DNA of 64,000 nt from an uncultured Clostridia bacterium (GCA_944393265.1 CALXZO010000006.1:1-64000); one strand, 5' to 3'. Shown: positions 50,026 through 59,779, counted from the first letter of the stretch. The notes: generated by a model from the sequence alone, not told the origin. Numbers and translations: made by a program.

Positions 50026-50598
50026 CTATTCAAAATATGAAAATGCTTCATCTATAAGAGTATTTTTTGTATTTTTTATTACATTTCTTGTTTCACTAGG
50101 AATCTTTTTTATGGAATATAAAATGGCATCCAAAAATTTTTTCAAAAATTTTTTTGAGTCCTTCTCCTTTGCTGCTTTAATAGCATCTTTTCCATTGTTG
50201 TATACGGAATAATTTATTTTATATTTTTTCTTTAATATCTTTTTAGCTAAAGAATCAAATAATGTTTCGCCTACATTATATATAGATTGCGCTACCCTTC
50301 TTATTAAAGACTTCTTTTCCACACCTTTCTTCGTACTTTTTAAATTTTCAGTTTTTGTATTTATTCCAACCTCTTCAATAATTAATTTATTACCATCTCT
50401 AAGAGATATATTTATTTTTTTGTCTTCATCTTTTAACACACTAGCTAGCTTTTCTTTTAGTTCATTATTATTAAATATGTCATTAATCTCATATTCCTTA
50501 TTTTTATTTTCTTTTGCTTCACTTAATGTTATGTTTATTTTTCTCACCTTCTTCTTATCTATTAGTAATCTAATTTTTTTACTTGTCCAGAAAGCCAT
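50026..50598 (-). CDS. Hypothetical basic protein, 190 aa (Tad locus B)
   Basis: A lysine-rich soluble protein with no recognised domain. The start is uncertain: ATG at 50596-50598 follows GTGGGGGC but overlaps the end of the TadB-like gene by 37 bases, and internal starts are possible. It is the last gene of the TadZ-TadA-TadB run and may serve the same apparatus. Confidence 0.5.
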   Translation of the reverse strand: MAFWTSKKIRLLIDKKKVRKINITLSEAKENKNKEYEINDIFNNNELKEKLASVLKDEDKKINISLRDGNKLIIEEVGINTKTENLKSTKKGVEKKSLIRRVAQSIYNVGETLFDSLAKKILKKKYKINYSVYNNGKDAIKAAKEKDSKKFLKKFLDAILYSIKKIPSETRNVIKNTKNTLIDEAFSYFE

Positions 50599-51500
50599 AA
50601 AAGCCCCCACATGCTTATAATGTTCCAGTATAATATTGCCATGCCAAAAAAACTATTCTTCATTATTCTATAATTTTCATAATTGTCTTGAATATATGTT
50701 ACATATACAAACATATTCATTGCAATTAATATGAATAACACAATACGAGCACTTTTAGTTTCTTCAAGTCTTTTATTTTTTTCTTTTTGAATAATATTAA
50801 TCGTCTTATAACTTTTATCAATTAGAGTCGAAAAGTTGCCGCCGTACAAGTAACAATATTGTAAATTTGAAAAAAATTCTTTAAATTTTTTTATAGAAAT
50901 TTTTTCTTTTAAATGTTCCATCGCTTCTTCAAATTTTATACCGCTTCCTATCTCTATATTAAATCTTTTTATATATGATTTAAGAGGCTCTATTGTTTCA
51001 ATCTCTTTAAACGCCGTAGTTATATCATTATCAATTTTGGTGTAATTTTTTAATTGTAAAATAAAGTTCAAAAAACAACTTTCAATTTTTTCTTCTTGCT
51101 TCTTACTTATATATGCAATTATTATTATTGGAATTATGCCGAAGGGAATCGCTGAAATCGCAGCTAACGTAATTATTTTAAAGAAACTAAAAGAAATTTT
51201 ACATGCTATAAGAACACATAATATCACATAAAAAATTATCGAATACGGATTTATAAAAATATTTCTCGGTAAGTTCGCCCTACTTATTAAAAGATTTAAT
51301 TTATATATTATATTGAACTTCTCAACAAGTTTTATTTTTTTATTCTTTTCATACTTTCTTAGAAAATCTTCATAATATTCCTCATTCTTTTCCGAAATAT
51401 ATTTATTAACTCTTTCAAGAACTTTTTTCTCTTTACATTCACTTGCAATCATATAAGATAATGCTACAACAAATATAAAAAAAACTACTTTCAAAAACAC
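50562..51500 (-). CDS. TadB-like inner-membrane platform protein (T2SSF family)
   Basis: The 312-residue protein has transmembrane helices at about 2-16, 82-125 and in the C-terminal 60 residues, and a T2SSF-like cytoplasmic domain with FILQLKNYTKIDNDITTAFKEI. Position directly downstream of the TadA-like ATPase identifies it as TadB. TadC lies in locus A. Confidence 0.75.
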   Translation of the reverse strand: MFLKVVFFIFVVALSYMIASECKEKKVLERVNKYISEKNEEYYEDFLRKYEKNKKIKLVEKFNIIYKLNLLISRANLPRNIFINPYSIIFYVILCVLIACKISFSFFKIITLAAISAIPFGIIPIIIIAYISKKQEEKIESCFLNFILQLKNYTKIDNDITTAFKEIETIEPLKSYIKRFNIEIGSGIKFEEAMEHLKEKISIKKFKEFFSNLQYCYLYGGNFSTLIDKSYKTINIIQKEKNKRLEETKSARIVLFILIAMNMFVYVTYIQDNYENYRIMKNSFFGMAILYWNIISMWGLLWLSGQVKKLDY

Positions 51501-51543
51501 TCTTTCACCTCCGTTTATTATAATATAATTAGTTCCCTGTATC

Positions 51544-52806
51544 TCAAGATGTAAGTCTGATTTTTTCCGCTATTCTTCCTCTTGGTTCATTTACTTTTTT
51601 AAATTTTCCTATTGATTTTCCTTTTACGTATTTCTCAACTTCAAATTCATACAATAAATTATATTCTACATCATCATTTTGACCATTATATAAAACCTCT
51701 TGTATTTCATGCACTTTAAAATTTCTCATAAATATCACCAAATCAACAGACATTGAAAGAAGCTTCCTTAAATATTTGTCAGTATACATTTGTGCTTTTG
51801 CATCACGCTTCATTAATGTTACTAACCTATCAATTGTACTAATACTACTATCTGCATGTACAGTCGCATAACCTCTATGACCTGTTGCAACAGCATCAAA
51901 GAAAGCCATTGCCTCCTCTCCTTTTAATTCTCCTATAACTATAACGTCATTAGACATAACAAGGGAATGAGCCGTAAGATCAGCAAGAGTTATATTCTTA
52001 TCATCCATTCTATTTTTTATTATTTCTCTTTGAATAATATTAGGATGTGTACTATATAGCTCTGCAGTTTCTTCATTAGATGTTATTGATAATTCCTCTG
52101 GTATCTCATTTACCAGGTTTCGCATAAGCGTTGTTTTTCCACTTCCACCTTTGCCGCTTATTATAATGTTTCCACCAGCTTTCATAGAATTTAGCAAAAA
52201 CTTATACATATCTACATTAAACATCTCTATATCAGTTATACATAATTCCTCCATCGTTTGGATCTTGTCCGGTCGATGTATTCTAATTACAAGGTTGGGA
52301 GAAACTACATTTACGGGTTCAATTCCAGCTTCTATACGCAAATTATTCTTTCTATCACTAACTATTACTATTGGTGTTTCTCTTGTTATTTTACCGTGAT
52401 TTTTCAAAACACAATATCTCACAAAATTTAAAAACTCTTCCTCGTTATAAAACGTTTCATTTATCTTCTCCCAAACACCATTTTTCTTTATTATGATATT
52501 ATCAAATCTTGTAACCCTTATATCTGTAACACTTTTATCATCTATAAATTTTTGTAAAATATGATATCCAAAAAGACGATTTAAAATATCTTTTATTGTT
52601 GAATCAGTGTTCATATTTGCGTAATCACGATAAACTTTTTCTTTCACTAAATTCTCTACGAACTGTCTATTTTCATCGACTTCGCTTAAATATTCAGAAT
52701 AATTTTGAATAAGAAACGTTATAATTTCATTTACAGCATCTCTTTTGCTCACATTTTGAGCTTCTTGTTTTTCTGTAGTTTCGTTTTTAAGTGGATTAAT
52801 TAACAT
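51544..52806 (-). CDS. TadA/CpaF-like secretion ATPase
   Basis: The 420-residue T2SSE-family ATPase powers Flp pilus assembly. Walker A is SGKGGSGKTTLMRNL (about 220-235), followed by the Asp box in DVIVIGELKGEEAMAFFDAVATGHRGYATVHADS, with the His box. ATG at 52806 follows GGAGG with nine-base spacing; the earlier in-frame GTG overlaps that site. It overlaps tadZ by 11 bases. Confidence 0.9.
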   Translation of the reverse strand: MLINPLKNETTEKQEAQNVSKRDAVNEIITFLIQNYSEYLSEVDENRQFVENLVKEKVYRDYANMNTDSTIKDILNRLFGYHILQKFIDDKSVTDIRVTRFDNIIIKKNGVWEKINETFYNEEEFLNFVRYCVLKNHGKITRETPIVIVSDRKNNLRIEAGIEPVNVVSPNLVIRIHRPDKIQTMEELCITDIEMFNVDMYKFLLNSMKAGGNIIISGKGGSGKTTLMRNLVNEIPEELSITSNEETAELYSTHPNIIQREIIKNRMDDKNITLADLTAHSLVMSNDVIVIGELKGEEAMAFFDAVATGHRGYATVHADSSISTIDRLVTLMKRDAKAQMYTDKYLRKLLSMSVDLVIFMRNFKVHEIQEVLYNGQNDDVEYNLLYEFEVEKYVKGKSIGKFKKVNEPRGRIAEKIRLTS

Positions 52807-54097
52807 TTGCAAATACACCTCCCTCTTTTTTTCTCTCTCCTCTAACAGAAAATCTCCTAAATGGAATTATGTCTTGATATTTACGAGAAAAAATTTTATC
52901 TAAAAAACTAGTCTTTGGAATATAATTAATTTTTTCTAGTATCTTTGAATATGATAATTCTTGTCTTTCTTCACCCATTCTAATTTTTCCAATAACATCG
53001 TATCCATCAAAAATTTTTCTTATAACTTCAACCTCTATTCCATTTAAAATTTCTTTATTAATAACAATATTCAATTTGTTCTTCCATATTCCCCACAAGT
53101 TTGTAATAATATCAATAAACTGATCTGCCTTCTTTATCGAAATATAGTTGTTTTCTATCACAAAAAATATCCTACTTGCCTGTTGCATTGCCCATCTCGT
53201 GGAATCTAAAAAAATATTACTACTTGTATCTATAACTATAAAATCATATATTTCTTTTGCGCATTCTAGTATTTTATTATAGTGGCTTTCGTTTAAAACA
53301 TTTTGACAATAATGTAGAGACGTATTTCCAGTTAAAACATCTACCTCTCCTGTATTTATTATTAACTCTTCAAAAACATTAACATCGAATCTATTCTTGG
53401 AAATCAATTCAACTGCATAATTTAACCCACATTTTTTATTTTCATCAAGTATCATTTCTACATTTTGCGGAACTTTATCAATCCTTAAAATTTCATCTAT
53501 GTTTCCGCTTAAGGTATCTAGGTCTATTACCAATACTCTTGAATGTGTTTTGCTTGATAAGGTTTTCGAAAAGTTTGCTGTCACTGTGGATTTTCCTGCT
53601 CCATTAATTCCGCTAACAACAATTATCTCCTGCTTTTGAACAACCTTTTCTTTCACATACTCAATTTGGTTTTTATCATGCAAATGCTCCTTTTCATATC
53701 TAGATATTTCTTCTTTAACTTGCTCTGCTTTTTTTATTATCGGCTCTTCTCTATTTATCGCATCAATAATATCTAGTATCTGAACATTTTCATCCAGGAA
53801 AATATCTACTATTCCTCTCTCTTTTAACTTTCTTTCTGCACTTGTATTTATTTCATCCATAACAACTATAATTCTTATTGTATTATTATATTTCTGGATT
53901 TTATCTATAAAATCCAGAAATTCAAATTGTCCTTGTAACAATCCACTAACAACAAGAATATCTATATTTTCTGTTGTCACAACATCAATAACGGCATCTT
54001 GATAAAATAAATCATTTTCGTTTAAATCATATTCGCTATACTTTTTCAATTCATTGTTTAATGTTGTATTTCCCATAGCTGTAATAATTCTTTTCAT
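52796..54097 (-). CDS. TadZ/CpaE-like ATPase
   Basis: The 433-residue protein has an atypical receiver domain (about 1-120) and a ParA/MinD-like ATPase domain with the deviant Walker A SGINGAGKSTVTANF (about 160-175) and the VLVIDLDTLSGN strand. TadZ/CpaE proteins place the Tad machinery in the cell. It overlaps the TadA-like gene, and follows the VirB4-like gene by 14 bases on the same strand. Confidence 0.85.
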   Translation of the reverse strand: MKRIITAMGNTTLNNELKKYSEYDLNENDLFYQDAVIDVVTTENIDILVVSGLLQGQFEFLDFIDKIQKYNNTIRIIVVMDEINTSAERKLKERGIVDIFLDENVQILDIIDAINREEPIIKKAEQVKEEISRYEKEHLHDKNQIEYVKEKVVQKQEIIVVSGINGAGKSTVTANFSKTLSSKTHSRVLVIDLDTLSGNIDEILRIDKVPQNVEMILDENKKCGLNYAVELISKNRFDVNVFEELIINTGEVDVLTGNTSLHYCQNVLNESHYNKILECAKEIYDFIVIDTSSNIFLDSTRWAMQQASRIFFVIENNYISIKKADQFIDIITNLWGIWKNKLNIVINKEILNGIEVEVIRKIFDGYDVIGKIRMGEERQELSYSKILEKINYIPKTSFLDKIFSRKYQDIIPFRRFSVRGERKKEGGVFANVN

Positions 54098-54111
54098 TTT
54101 TTTCCCCCTTT

Positions 54112-55942
54112 TTAGTTGTCTTTTCTATCAGTAGATATAAATTCGTGTTCTTTTTTGGAAGCTTCAACACTTACAATTATATGATTTGAACCTGCATATA
54201 ATAAGCATATCCCTCTTTTAGCATTTTGAATTTTATACGTTTCTTCTTCTGACAAGGTAATATTATCTTTTAATATTTTTAAATCATTTTCTTCCAATTG
54301 AAAAATAGTTTTTATACTAGAATTGTTTAAAATTCCTTTTCCATACTTACCATTATCGATTGAAAAGAAATCGTTTATATCTTGAGTGATTGCTGTAACA
54401 GCTCCGCCATACTTTCTTATTGTTTTAAACATTTTAAATACTGTATTTGCCGTGCCTTCATTACTACCAATCAGTCTCCATACTTCATCTAAGTAAATTA
54501 TCTTTTTTTGGCGCTTGGAAACCTTGATTTTATCCCAAAATAACTCCATTAAAACAAACATTACTACAGTTAGATTTGTCTCCTCTATTTTACTTATATC
54601 CGCCACTACAAACTTGTTAGTTAAATCAATGTTTGTATATCCATTCAAGAATTTTAAACTTCCATTCACATACGGCTTTATTAGTACTCTCACTCTGGCT
54701 AATCTTTTTTCCGTTTTTAAAATTTTATATAAATCTTCGAGACGTGGCATCTCTTCACTCTTTTTGAATCGCCTATCTGTAATTAATTTGTTGTCGTCAA
54801 TAGTTACATATAGACTTTCATTAGAAAAGGTTATACCTTTCTTCTCGTAGCACTCTATAACTTTTTGTTCCAACAAACTCTTTTCTTCACTCGTTATATC
54901 TGCTATTACTAAAGAAAAGAATGTGTTAAGTTTGTTTATCTTTGCTTGCAAATATCCTGTTTCCTCTTCAATGGAATCTTCTCTTATATCCATAACATTT
55001 ATTATGTTATTTCCATCAAAATTTATTATGGTCCCGTTGAAGTTTCTTACAAAGTTTTAAGTATTCTCCTTCCGGATCAATTATATATTGTGAAATATTC
55101 ATATACCTATTACGGGCTGCCATAAGTTTAGTAAAATATGATTTTCCGGATCCACTAGTCCCAATCACACACATATTAGCATTTTTATATTTTGTTGAAT
55201 CAAATCTATCAACCAACACTATCGACTTATTTATCTCGTTTACTCCTACTAAAATTCCTTCTTCATCGCATAATTCATTTGATACAAAAGAATATGTACT
55301 AACTAAATCTGATGTTAAAACATTTCTTCGTACAAGCTTTTTTATGTTATTAGGATTCCTACATATCGGCATACATGCATCAAAAACTTCTTGTTGTCTA
55401 AATAAACCTCGTCTAGTTGTAAGTCCTATTCCAGCAGCCATTCCCTCGACTTTTTGGATAGTTTTTTCTAGTTCTTCCTTTGTTTCTGCACTAATAGCTA
55501 TGTAAATATAAATATAATATAACTCTTCACTATCCACTTGCATCTGTCTTCTAATATATTTAGCATCTTCGCAAGTAACTTTCATAATATCTACATCAGA
55601 CTGGTTTGAATTGACGGTTTTTATATCTGCGCTAGTATTACCAATATAATAGGTCAATTTTTTTATTACCTCTCCTTTATTTTGTTTTTCATAGAAAATC
55701 GAAATTTGCAAATCCGCTTCCATAGCAATAATTTTATCTAAAAAGACCGGTTCCATTTCTTTATTGTAGTTTATTACTAAAAGCGTAGATATGTACTTTC
55801 CATCTATTTTTAAATATGATGGATTTTGATTATCAATACATAATGGATATATGTCATAAACGCTTGATGCTATCTTTGCGTCATGACCATGAATCAAAAA
55901 TTTTTTTGAAAACAATTTTTCTTTACTTGAAATAATACTCAC
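54112..55942 (-). CDS. VirB4/TraE-like conjugation-type ATPase, needs +1 shift at a CGG codon
   Basis: VirB4-type ATPases energise type IV secretion. The corrected protein has about 609 residues. The N-terminal half ends with Walker A GTSGSGKSYFTKLM and DPEGEYLKLCKKLQ, then CGG (55034-55036) after which that frame stops within six codons. Moving +1 gives G-TIINFDGNNIINVMDIRE, the family continuation to the 'N-P/V-MDI' motif, then Walker B KIIYLDEVWRL and TQDINDFF. GTG start after AAAGGAATTAGT. Combined length equals 3n+1, as expected for one shift. Both parts are otherwise intact. It follows the 56007 gene by 64 bases. Confidence 0.88.
55034..55036 (-). other. Predicted +1 recoding site (CGGG) in the VirB4-like gene
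   Basis: Codons run AAA CTT CAA CGG GAC. Skipping one base gives CAA then GGG ACC ATA (Q-G-T-I), matching the family. Only in-frame CGG in the gene. Confidence 0.75.
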
Positions 55943-56006
55943 ACTAATTCCTTTCTAATTACATTTGTTCTTCCATTACAAACACATAATTTCAGTTTAT
56001 ATATTT

Positions 56007-56486
56007 TCAAATTTTATACCCGCTTCTTAAAACATTTAAAGTTTCCTCTTCGCTACATTGAACCACATTATTTCCACAACCTCTGAGCCCTTCTATTATT
56101 TTAGCAGTCTCCACCTCTTCACTTTCAGACTTGGTTTTTAATATTATAAAAAATTTTCTAGATATACTGCCTCTCACATCAGTTATATCGTCTATCAACT
56201 TCATATAATCCTCAGCTAAATCTCCTATTTGAGGCTCGTACAATATACACTTTCTGACCTCTTCAACATGTTTCTTGGTATCGGCCTTTTGTGTTTGTAT
56301 CAAAACCTGCATATCAAAATCGCAGAGCTTGAAAAAATATTTATAAGAATCTAGAATTATCAATTGCTCAGCCTTAGACTTTAACTTGAAATTAATTGGC
56401 TCTATTTTTAAAATAGATACCGTTGTACCATCTGCTAATTTTAGTTTGTTTTTTTCTACATCTACCACATTTACAATTAAACTCAT
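56007..56486 (-). CDS. TraC/TrsD-like protein, partner of VirB4
   Basis: The 159-residue protein opens with DVEKNKLKLADGTTVSILKIEPINFKLKS and contains QVLIQTQKAD and SRKFFIILKTKSE, resembling the short TraC-type or VirB4 N-terminal proteins encoded beside VirB4 ATPases in Gram-positive conjugation elements. ATG at 56484-56486 has GAAAGGAAAG upstream; an earlier in-frame GTG-like start at 56525 is less likely. No relaxase or coupling protein is visible nearby, so a non-conjugative role is possible. In 56526-56774 I see no gene. Confidence 0.65.
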   Translation of the reverse strand: MSLIVNVVDVEKNKLKLADGTTVSILKIEPINFKLKSKAEQLIILDSYKYFFKLCDFDMQVLIQTQKADTKKHVEEVRKCILYEPQIGDLAEDYMKLIDDITDVRGSISRKFFIILKTKSESEEVETAKIIEGLRGCGNNVVQCSEEETLNVLRSGYKI

Positions 56487-56774
56487 CTCTCTTTCCTTTC
56501 GAGTAATAATATCACCTCCACACACATATACTCGCTTTCTGTAGCTAGAAAATAATCCAACTCAGCTTCTTCTTTCAACTACTTGCATATAAGTCATACT
56601 TAAAATTGCTAAGCTAATCGCACGTACTAACACACAAAAAAAGGGCATAATTCTACTATATCTAGCAAAATTACCCCCAAAGAATTATCTAATTCACCTA
56701 GATGTTACATCCAAAAATTAGGTTTGTCAACAAAATATGTTCGACCAAATTCGACAAAAACTAGTAAAACAACA

Positions 56775-57596
56775 TTATGAAAGCAGTTCTTTATATACTT
56801 CTGATTTACTAATTCCTTTCGCTTTAGCTACTAATTTCATGGCCTCTTTTTTGTCATACCCTTCATTTAAATACCTATTCATCAATTCTTCTACACTTTC
56901 TGCTACCTTTTCTTCTTTTTTCACTGCTCCTTCAAGGACAACAACAAACTCTCCTTTTACTTCATTTTCCTTATAGTATTCAATTGCCTCATCAATGGTA
57001 AATCTCAAAATTTCCTCATGCACTTTTGTTATCTCTCTCGCAAGTACAATTCTTCTGTCTCCTCCAAAAGTTTCTTTAAAAGAATCTAGTGTTCTCAATA
57101 GTTTGTGCGGTGCTTCGTAGAACACCATTGTTCTCGTTTCATTTTTTAGAAGTTCTAATCTTTCTTTTCTACATCTTTTGTTTATAGAAAGAAAACCTTC
57201 AAATACAAACTTTGTCACATCAAATCCCGAACAAATTAACCCTTGAATACAAGCAACAGCTCCTGGAATAGGAACCATATTTATTTCTCTTTCAATCAAC
57301 AGCTTTACTAAATCTTCTCCCGGATCCGCAATTGCAGGTGTCCCCGCATCTGATACAAGAGCCAAATTTTTTCCTTCTTCCAAAAGCTGTATCACATATT
57401 CTGCTCTTACCCCCTCATTATGCCTATAAAAACTAATTAGAGGCTTATGAATATTATAATGATTTAGTAGCTTAATTGTCTTTCGAGTATCCTCAGCTAA
57501 AATCATATCAACTTCTTTTAATATTCGTATCGCTCTAAAAGTTATATCTTCTAAGTTTCCAATAGGTGTAGCCACCAAATATAACGTACCTTTCAT
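56775..57596 (-). CDS. rsmI: 16S rRNA (cytidine-1402) 2'-O-methyltransferase
   Basis: RsmI methylates C1402 in the decoding centre. The tetrapyrrole-methylase-like fold shows LYLVATPIGNLEDITFRAI, AEDTRKT, LVSDAGTPAIADPG and the C-terminal VVVLEGA. ATG at 57594-57596 follows GAGGATTAGAG; five extra codons in the longer frame are rejected. It follows trmN6 by four bases, in the B. subtilis-like order. Confidence 0.96.
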   Translation of the reverse strand: MKGTLYLVATPIGNLEDITFRAIRILKEVDMILAEDTRKTIKLLNHYNIHKPLISFYRHNEGVRAEYVIQLLEEGKNLALVSDAGTPAIADPGEDLVKLLIEREINMVPIPGAVACIQGLICSGFDVTKFVFEGFLSINKRCRKERLELLKNETRTMVFYEAPHKLLRTLDSFKETFGGDRRIVLAREITKVHEEILRFTIDEAIEYYKENEVKGEFVVVLEGAVKKEEKVAESVEELMNRYLNEGYDKKEAMKLVAKAKGISKSEVYKELLS

Positions 57597-57600
57597 ATCT

Positions 57601-58341
57601 CTAATCCTCATTCATATTATAAATTTTGTATATTTCATCTGTATATGTACCACCTTCATATACGTACAGCGGCTCTTCAAATTTTAAAAAGCTACCGCCA
57701 CATCGCTTTCCCAACACCAATACAAGATTGGGTAATTTATTCTTATCAGGATGCACAAACTTTATTACCTTAGGCTCAATTTTATACTTTCGCATAACGC
57801 AAAAAATATCAACTAATCGTTCTGGTTTATGAATCATATAAAATTCTCCGTCTGATTTTAAGATCCTGGCTGCCACTCTCACAACATCTTCCAATGTGCA
57901 CGAAATCTCGTGTCTAGCAATCGTAAGAGTATCCTTCTCGTTAATAATTCCAGATCCTTTTTTTATATAAGGTGGATTTACTGTGACAACATCAACAGTT
58001 CCGCTTTTTACAGCATCATTTAAATTATTTAAATCTCTATTTATTATTTCTATTTTATCTTCTAAGCAATTCAGCTTGACGCTTCTTGTCGCCATCTCTG
58101 CAAACTCTGGTTGAATCTCAACTCCTACTATTTTCTTCGCTGATGTTTTTCCACTAAGCAAAATAGGCAAGACCCCTGTTCCAGTACACAAGTCAACTAC
58201 AAAATCGCAATTTTTCATCCTCTTTGCAAAATCAGATAAAAGTACAGCATCAATACCAAAGCAAAAACCTTTTTTATTTTGTATTATTTTTAAATTATTA
58301 AATTGCAAATCATCTATTCTTTCATTTTCTTTTAAATCCAT
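57601..58341 (-). CDS. trmN6: tRNA1(Val) (adenine-37-N6)-methyltransferase-like
   Basis: The 246-residue Rossmann methyltransferase has the SAM motif DLCTGTGVLPILL (about 46-58) and the catalytic NPPY (about 121-124), signature of N6-adenine methyltransferases of the TrmN6/YabB type. It lies between the ferredoxin gene and rsmI. Substrate is taken from the family, not shown here. Confidence 0.9.
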   Translation of the reverse strand: MDLKENERIDDLQFNNLKIIQNKKGFCFGIDAVLLSDFAKRMKNCDFVVDLCTGTGVLPILLSGKTSAKKIVGVEIQPEFAEMATRSVKLNCLEDKIEIINRDLNNLNDAVKSGTVDVVTVNPPYIKKGSGIINEKDTLTIARHEISCTLEDVVRVAARILKSDGEFYMIHKPERLVDIFCVMRKYKIEPKVIKFVHPDKNKLPNLVLVLGKRCGGSFLKFEEPLYVYEGGTYTDEIYKIYNMNED

Positions 58342-58426
58342 AAATAACTTCCTTTATTGTAAAATAATTTCAATCATCACACCAAAATCAAAATTCTTCA
58401 TATAATATTGTATAGGATGTGATTAT

Positions 58427-58549
58427 ATGAAACTAGATAACATCTTTTTTAATAATCTATATTGCTCGCTACAGAGTGTAGAACAGTTCTTATCTTGTAT
58501 ATGCAAATACAAAAAGTGTAGAACTCTCTATAAATTATTTAAGCGTTAA
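58427..58549 (+). CDS. Possible small ORF, 40 aa
   Basis: ATG at 58427 opens 40 codons with four cysteines (YCSL..., LSCICKYKKC) but only a weak ribosome site (GGATGTGA). It lies divergently to trmN6. Chance is a fair explanation. The gap 58342-58645 otherwise holds only the ferredoxin terminator. Confidence 0.25.
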   Translation: MKLDNIFFNNLYCSLQSVEQFLSCICKYKKCRTLYKLFKR

Positions 58550-58564
58550 ATTTAAAAACAAAAA

Positions 58565-58628
58565 TATCCGGGCAAGCAAATACGAAGCATATTAAATATA
58601 TACTCGACAATTTGCTTACTCCGGATTA
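58565..58628 (-). terminator. Terminator of the ferredoxin gene
   Basis: ATCCGG..AAGCAAAT at both ends forms a long imperfect stem with a T-rich continuation ATATTTTTGTTTTT on the minus strand. Confidence 0.65.
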
Positions 58629-58645
58629 CTTGCCAGTACGCCACC

Positions 58646-58822
58646 TTATGCATTTTCTGGATTAGGAGCAGAAACAGGACAAGTACTTGCACAAGCTCCG
58701 CATTCAATACATACGCTTGCATCTATTTCATATTTTGTATCTCCTTCTGTAATACATGATACAGGGCAATTAGCAGCACATGCACCACACTTAATACAGC
58801 TATCATTTATTTTGTATGCCAT
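58646..58822 (-). CDS. 2[4Fe-4S] ferredoxin
   Basis: This 58-residue protein has two clostridial cluster motifs, CIKCGACAANCP (C9, C12, C15, C19) and CIECGACASTCP (C38, C41, C44, C48). It carries low-potential electrons, typical of strict anaerobes. Start ATG at 58820-58822 follows AGGAGGTG. It sits between trmN6 and yaaT. Confidence 0.96.
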   Translation of the reverse strand: MAYKINDSCIKCGACAANCPVSCITEGDTKYEIDASVCIECGACASTCPVSAPNPENA

Positions 58823-58856
58823 CTTTTTTCACCTCCTTTTATTTTTAGTCTATATT

Positions 58857-59756
58857 CTACATGTCATCATTCATCTTAAAGCCTTCCTCTAGTACCTTCA
58901 GCTCTTTAATGTCAACGGCTTCATCGTTTTTTTCTTTTCTTCTTCCATGTTTTATAACTTCTACATCGGAAGCTTTAAAAAACTTCTTAATAATCGTATC
59001 GTCTTTTTCCAACTTTACCCTTATTAGTTCCTTTAAAACCTCAATATCTTCAACTGTTCCCACGCCGTCTACAGTCTTAACTACTGATCCTACTGTTGGC
59101 AGCCTTGATAGCTTTTCCTCATAAACTTCATGTTCGTGTTTTAAACAACACATAAGCCTTCCACATACTCCAGAAATTTTTGTAGGATTAAGTGATAACC
59201 CTTGTTCCTTCGCCATTTTTATTGAAACAGGATTTAAATCGCCAAGATGATTGCAACAACATAACTCTCTACCACACATACCATATCCACCAAGCATCTT
59301 AACCTCATCTCTTGCACCAATTTGCCTTAGTTCAATCCTTACCTTATAAATAGCTGCCAAATCTCTAACTAACTCTCTAAAATCAATTCTACCTTCTGCC
59401 GTAAAATAAAAAAGTAACTTAGTATTATCAAAAGTATACTCTGCATCTATAAGTTTCATGTCAAGCTTATGCTCTAAAATTTTCTTTTCACACACTGCAA
59501 AAGCTTCTTCTGACTTTTTTTCATTTTCATAAAAATTATTTTTGTCTTCTTCTGTTGCAATTCGTATTACATCCTTAAGTGGCATAACAATTTTATCATC
59601 ATCCATATTTTTGTTAGCGATACATATTTCCCCATATTCCAGCCCTCGGGCCGTTTCAACAATAACCCCCTGACCTTTTGTTAGTTGCAATCCATTAGGA
59701 TTAAAGAAATAAACTTTCCCTATTTTCTTAAACTTAATTCCTACAATTTCTTGCAT
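58857..59756 (-). CDS. yaaT: PSP1-domain protein YaaT/RicT
   Basis: The 299-residue protein has the PSP1 domain with DFRELVRDLAAIYKVRIELRQIG and the cysteine cluster CGRELCCCNHL ... CGRLMCCLKHE. In Bacillus YaaT (RicT) is part of the Y-complex that affects RNA processing and sporulation through iron-sulfur clusters. ATG at 59754-59756 follows GGAGGATTTTG. It lies 23 bases after holB. Confidence 0.94.
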   Translation of the reverse strand: MQEIVGIKFKKIGKVYFFNPNGLQLTKGQGVIVETARGLEYGEICIANKNMDDDKIVMPLKDVIRIATEEDKNNFYENEKKSEEAFAVCEKKILEHKLDMKLIDAEYTFDNTKLLFYFTAEGRIDFRELVRDLAAIYKVRIELRQIGARDEVKMLGGYGMCGRELCCCNHLGDLNPVSIKMAKEQGLSLNPTKISGVCGRLMCCLKHEHEVYEEKLSRLPTVGSVVKTVDGVGTVEDIEVLKELIRVKLEKDDTIIKKFFKASDVEVIKHGRRKEKNDEAVDIKELKVLEEGFKMNDDM

Positions 59757-59779
59757 CAAAATCCTCCATTTCTACCAAA

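Noticed and set aside
340-55036. Explaining the five frame breaks as random sequencing or assembly errors
   Set aside because: Random indels would not fall five times out of five on the only in-frame CGG of each gene, when CGG is otherwise nearly absent in frame. A systematic error at a CGGA-like motif remains possible, but intact genes contain the same bases out of frame (CGGAA inside yraN and tatD) without a break.
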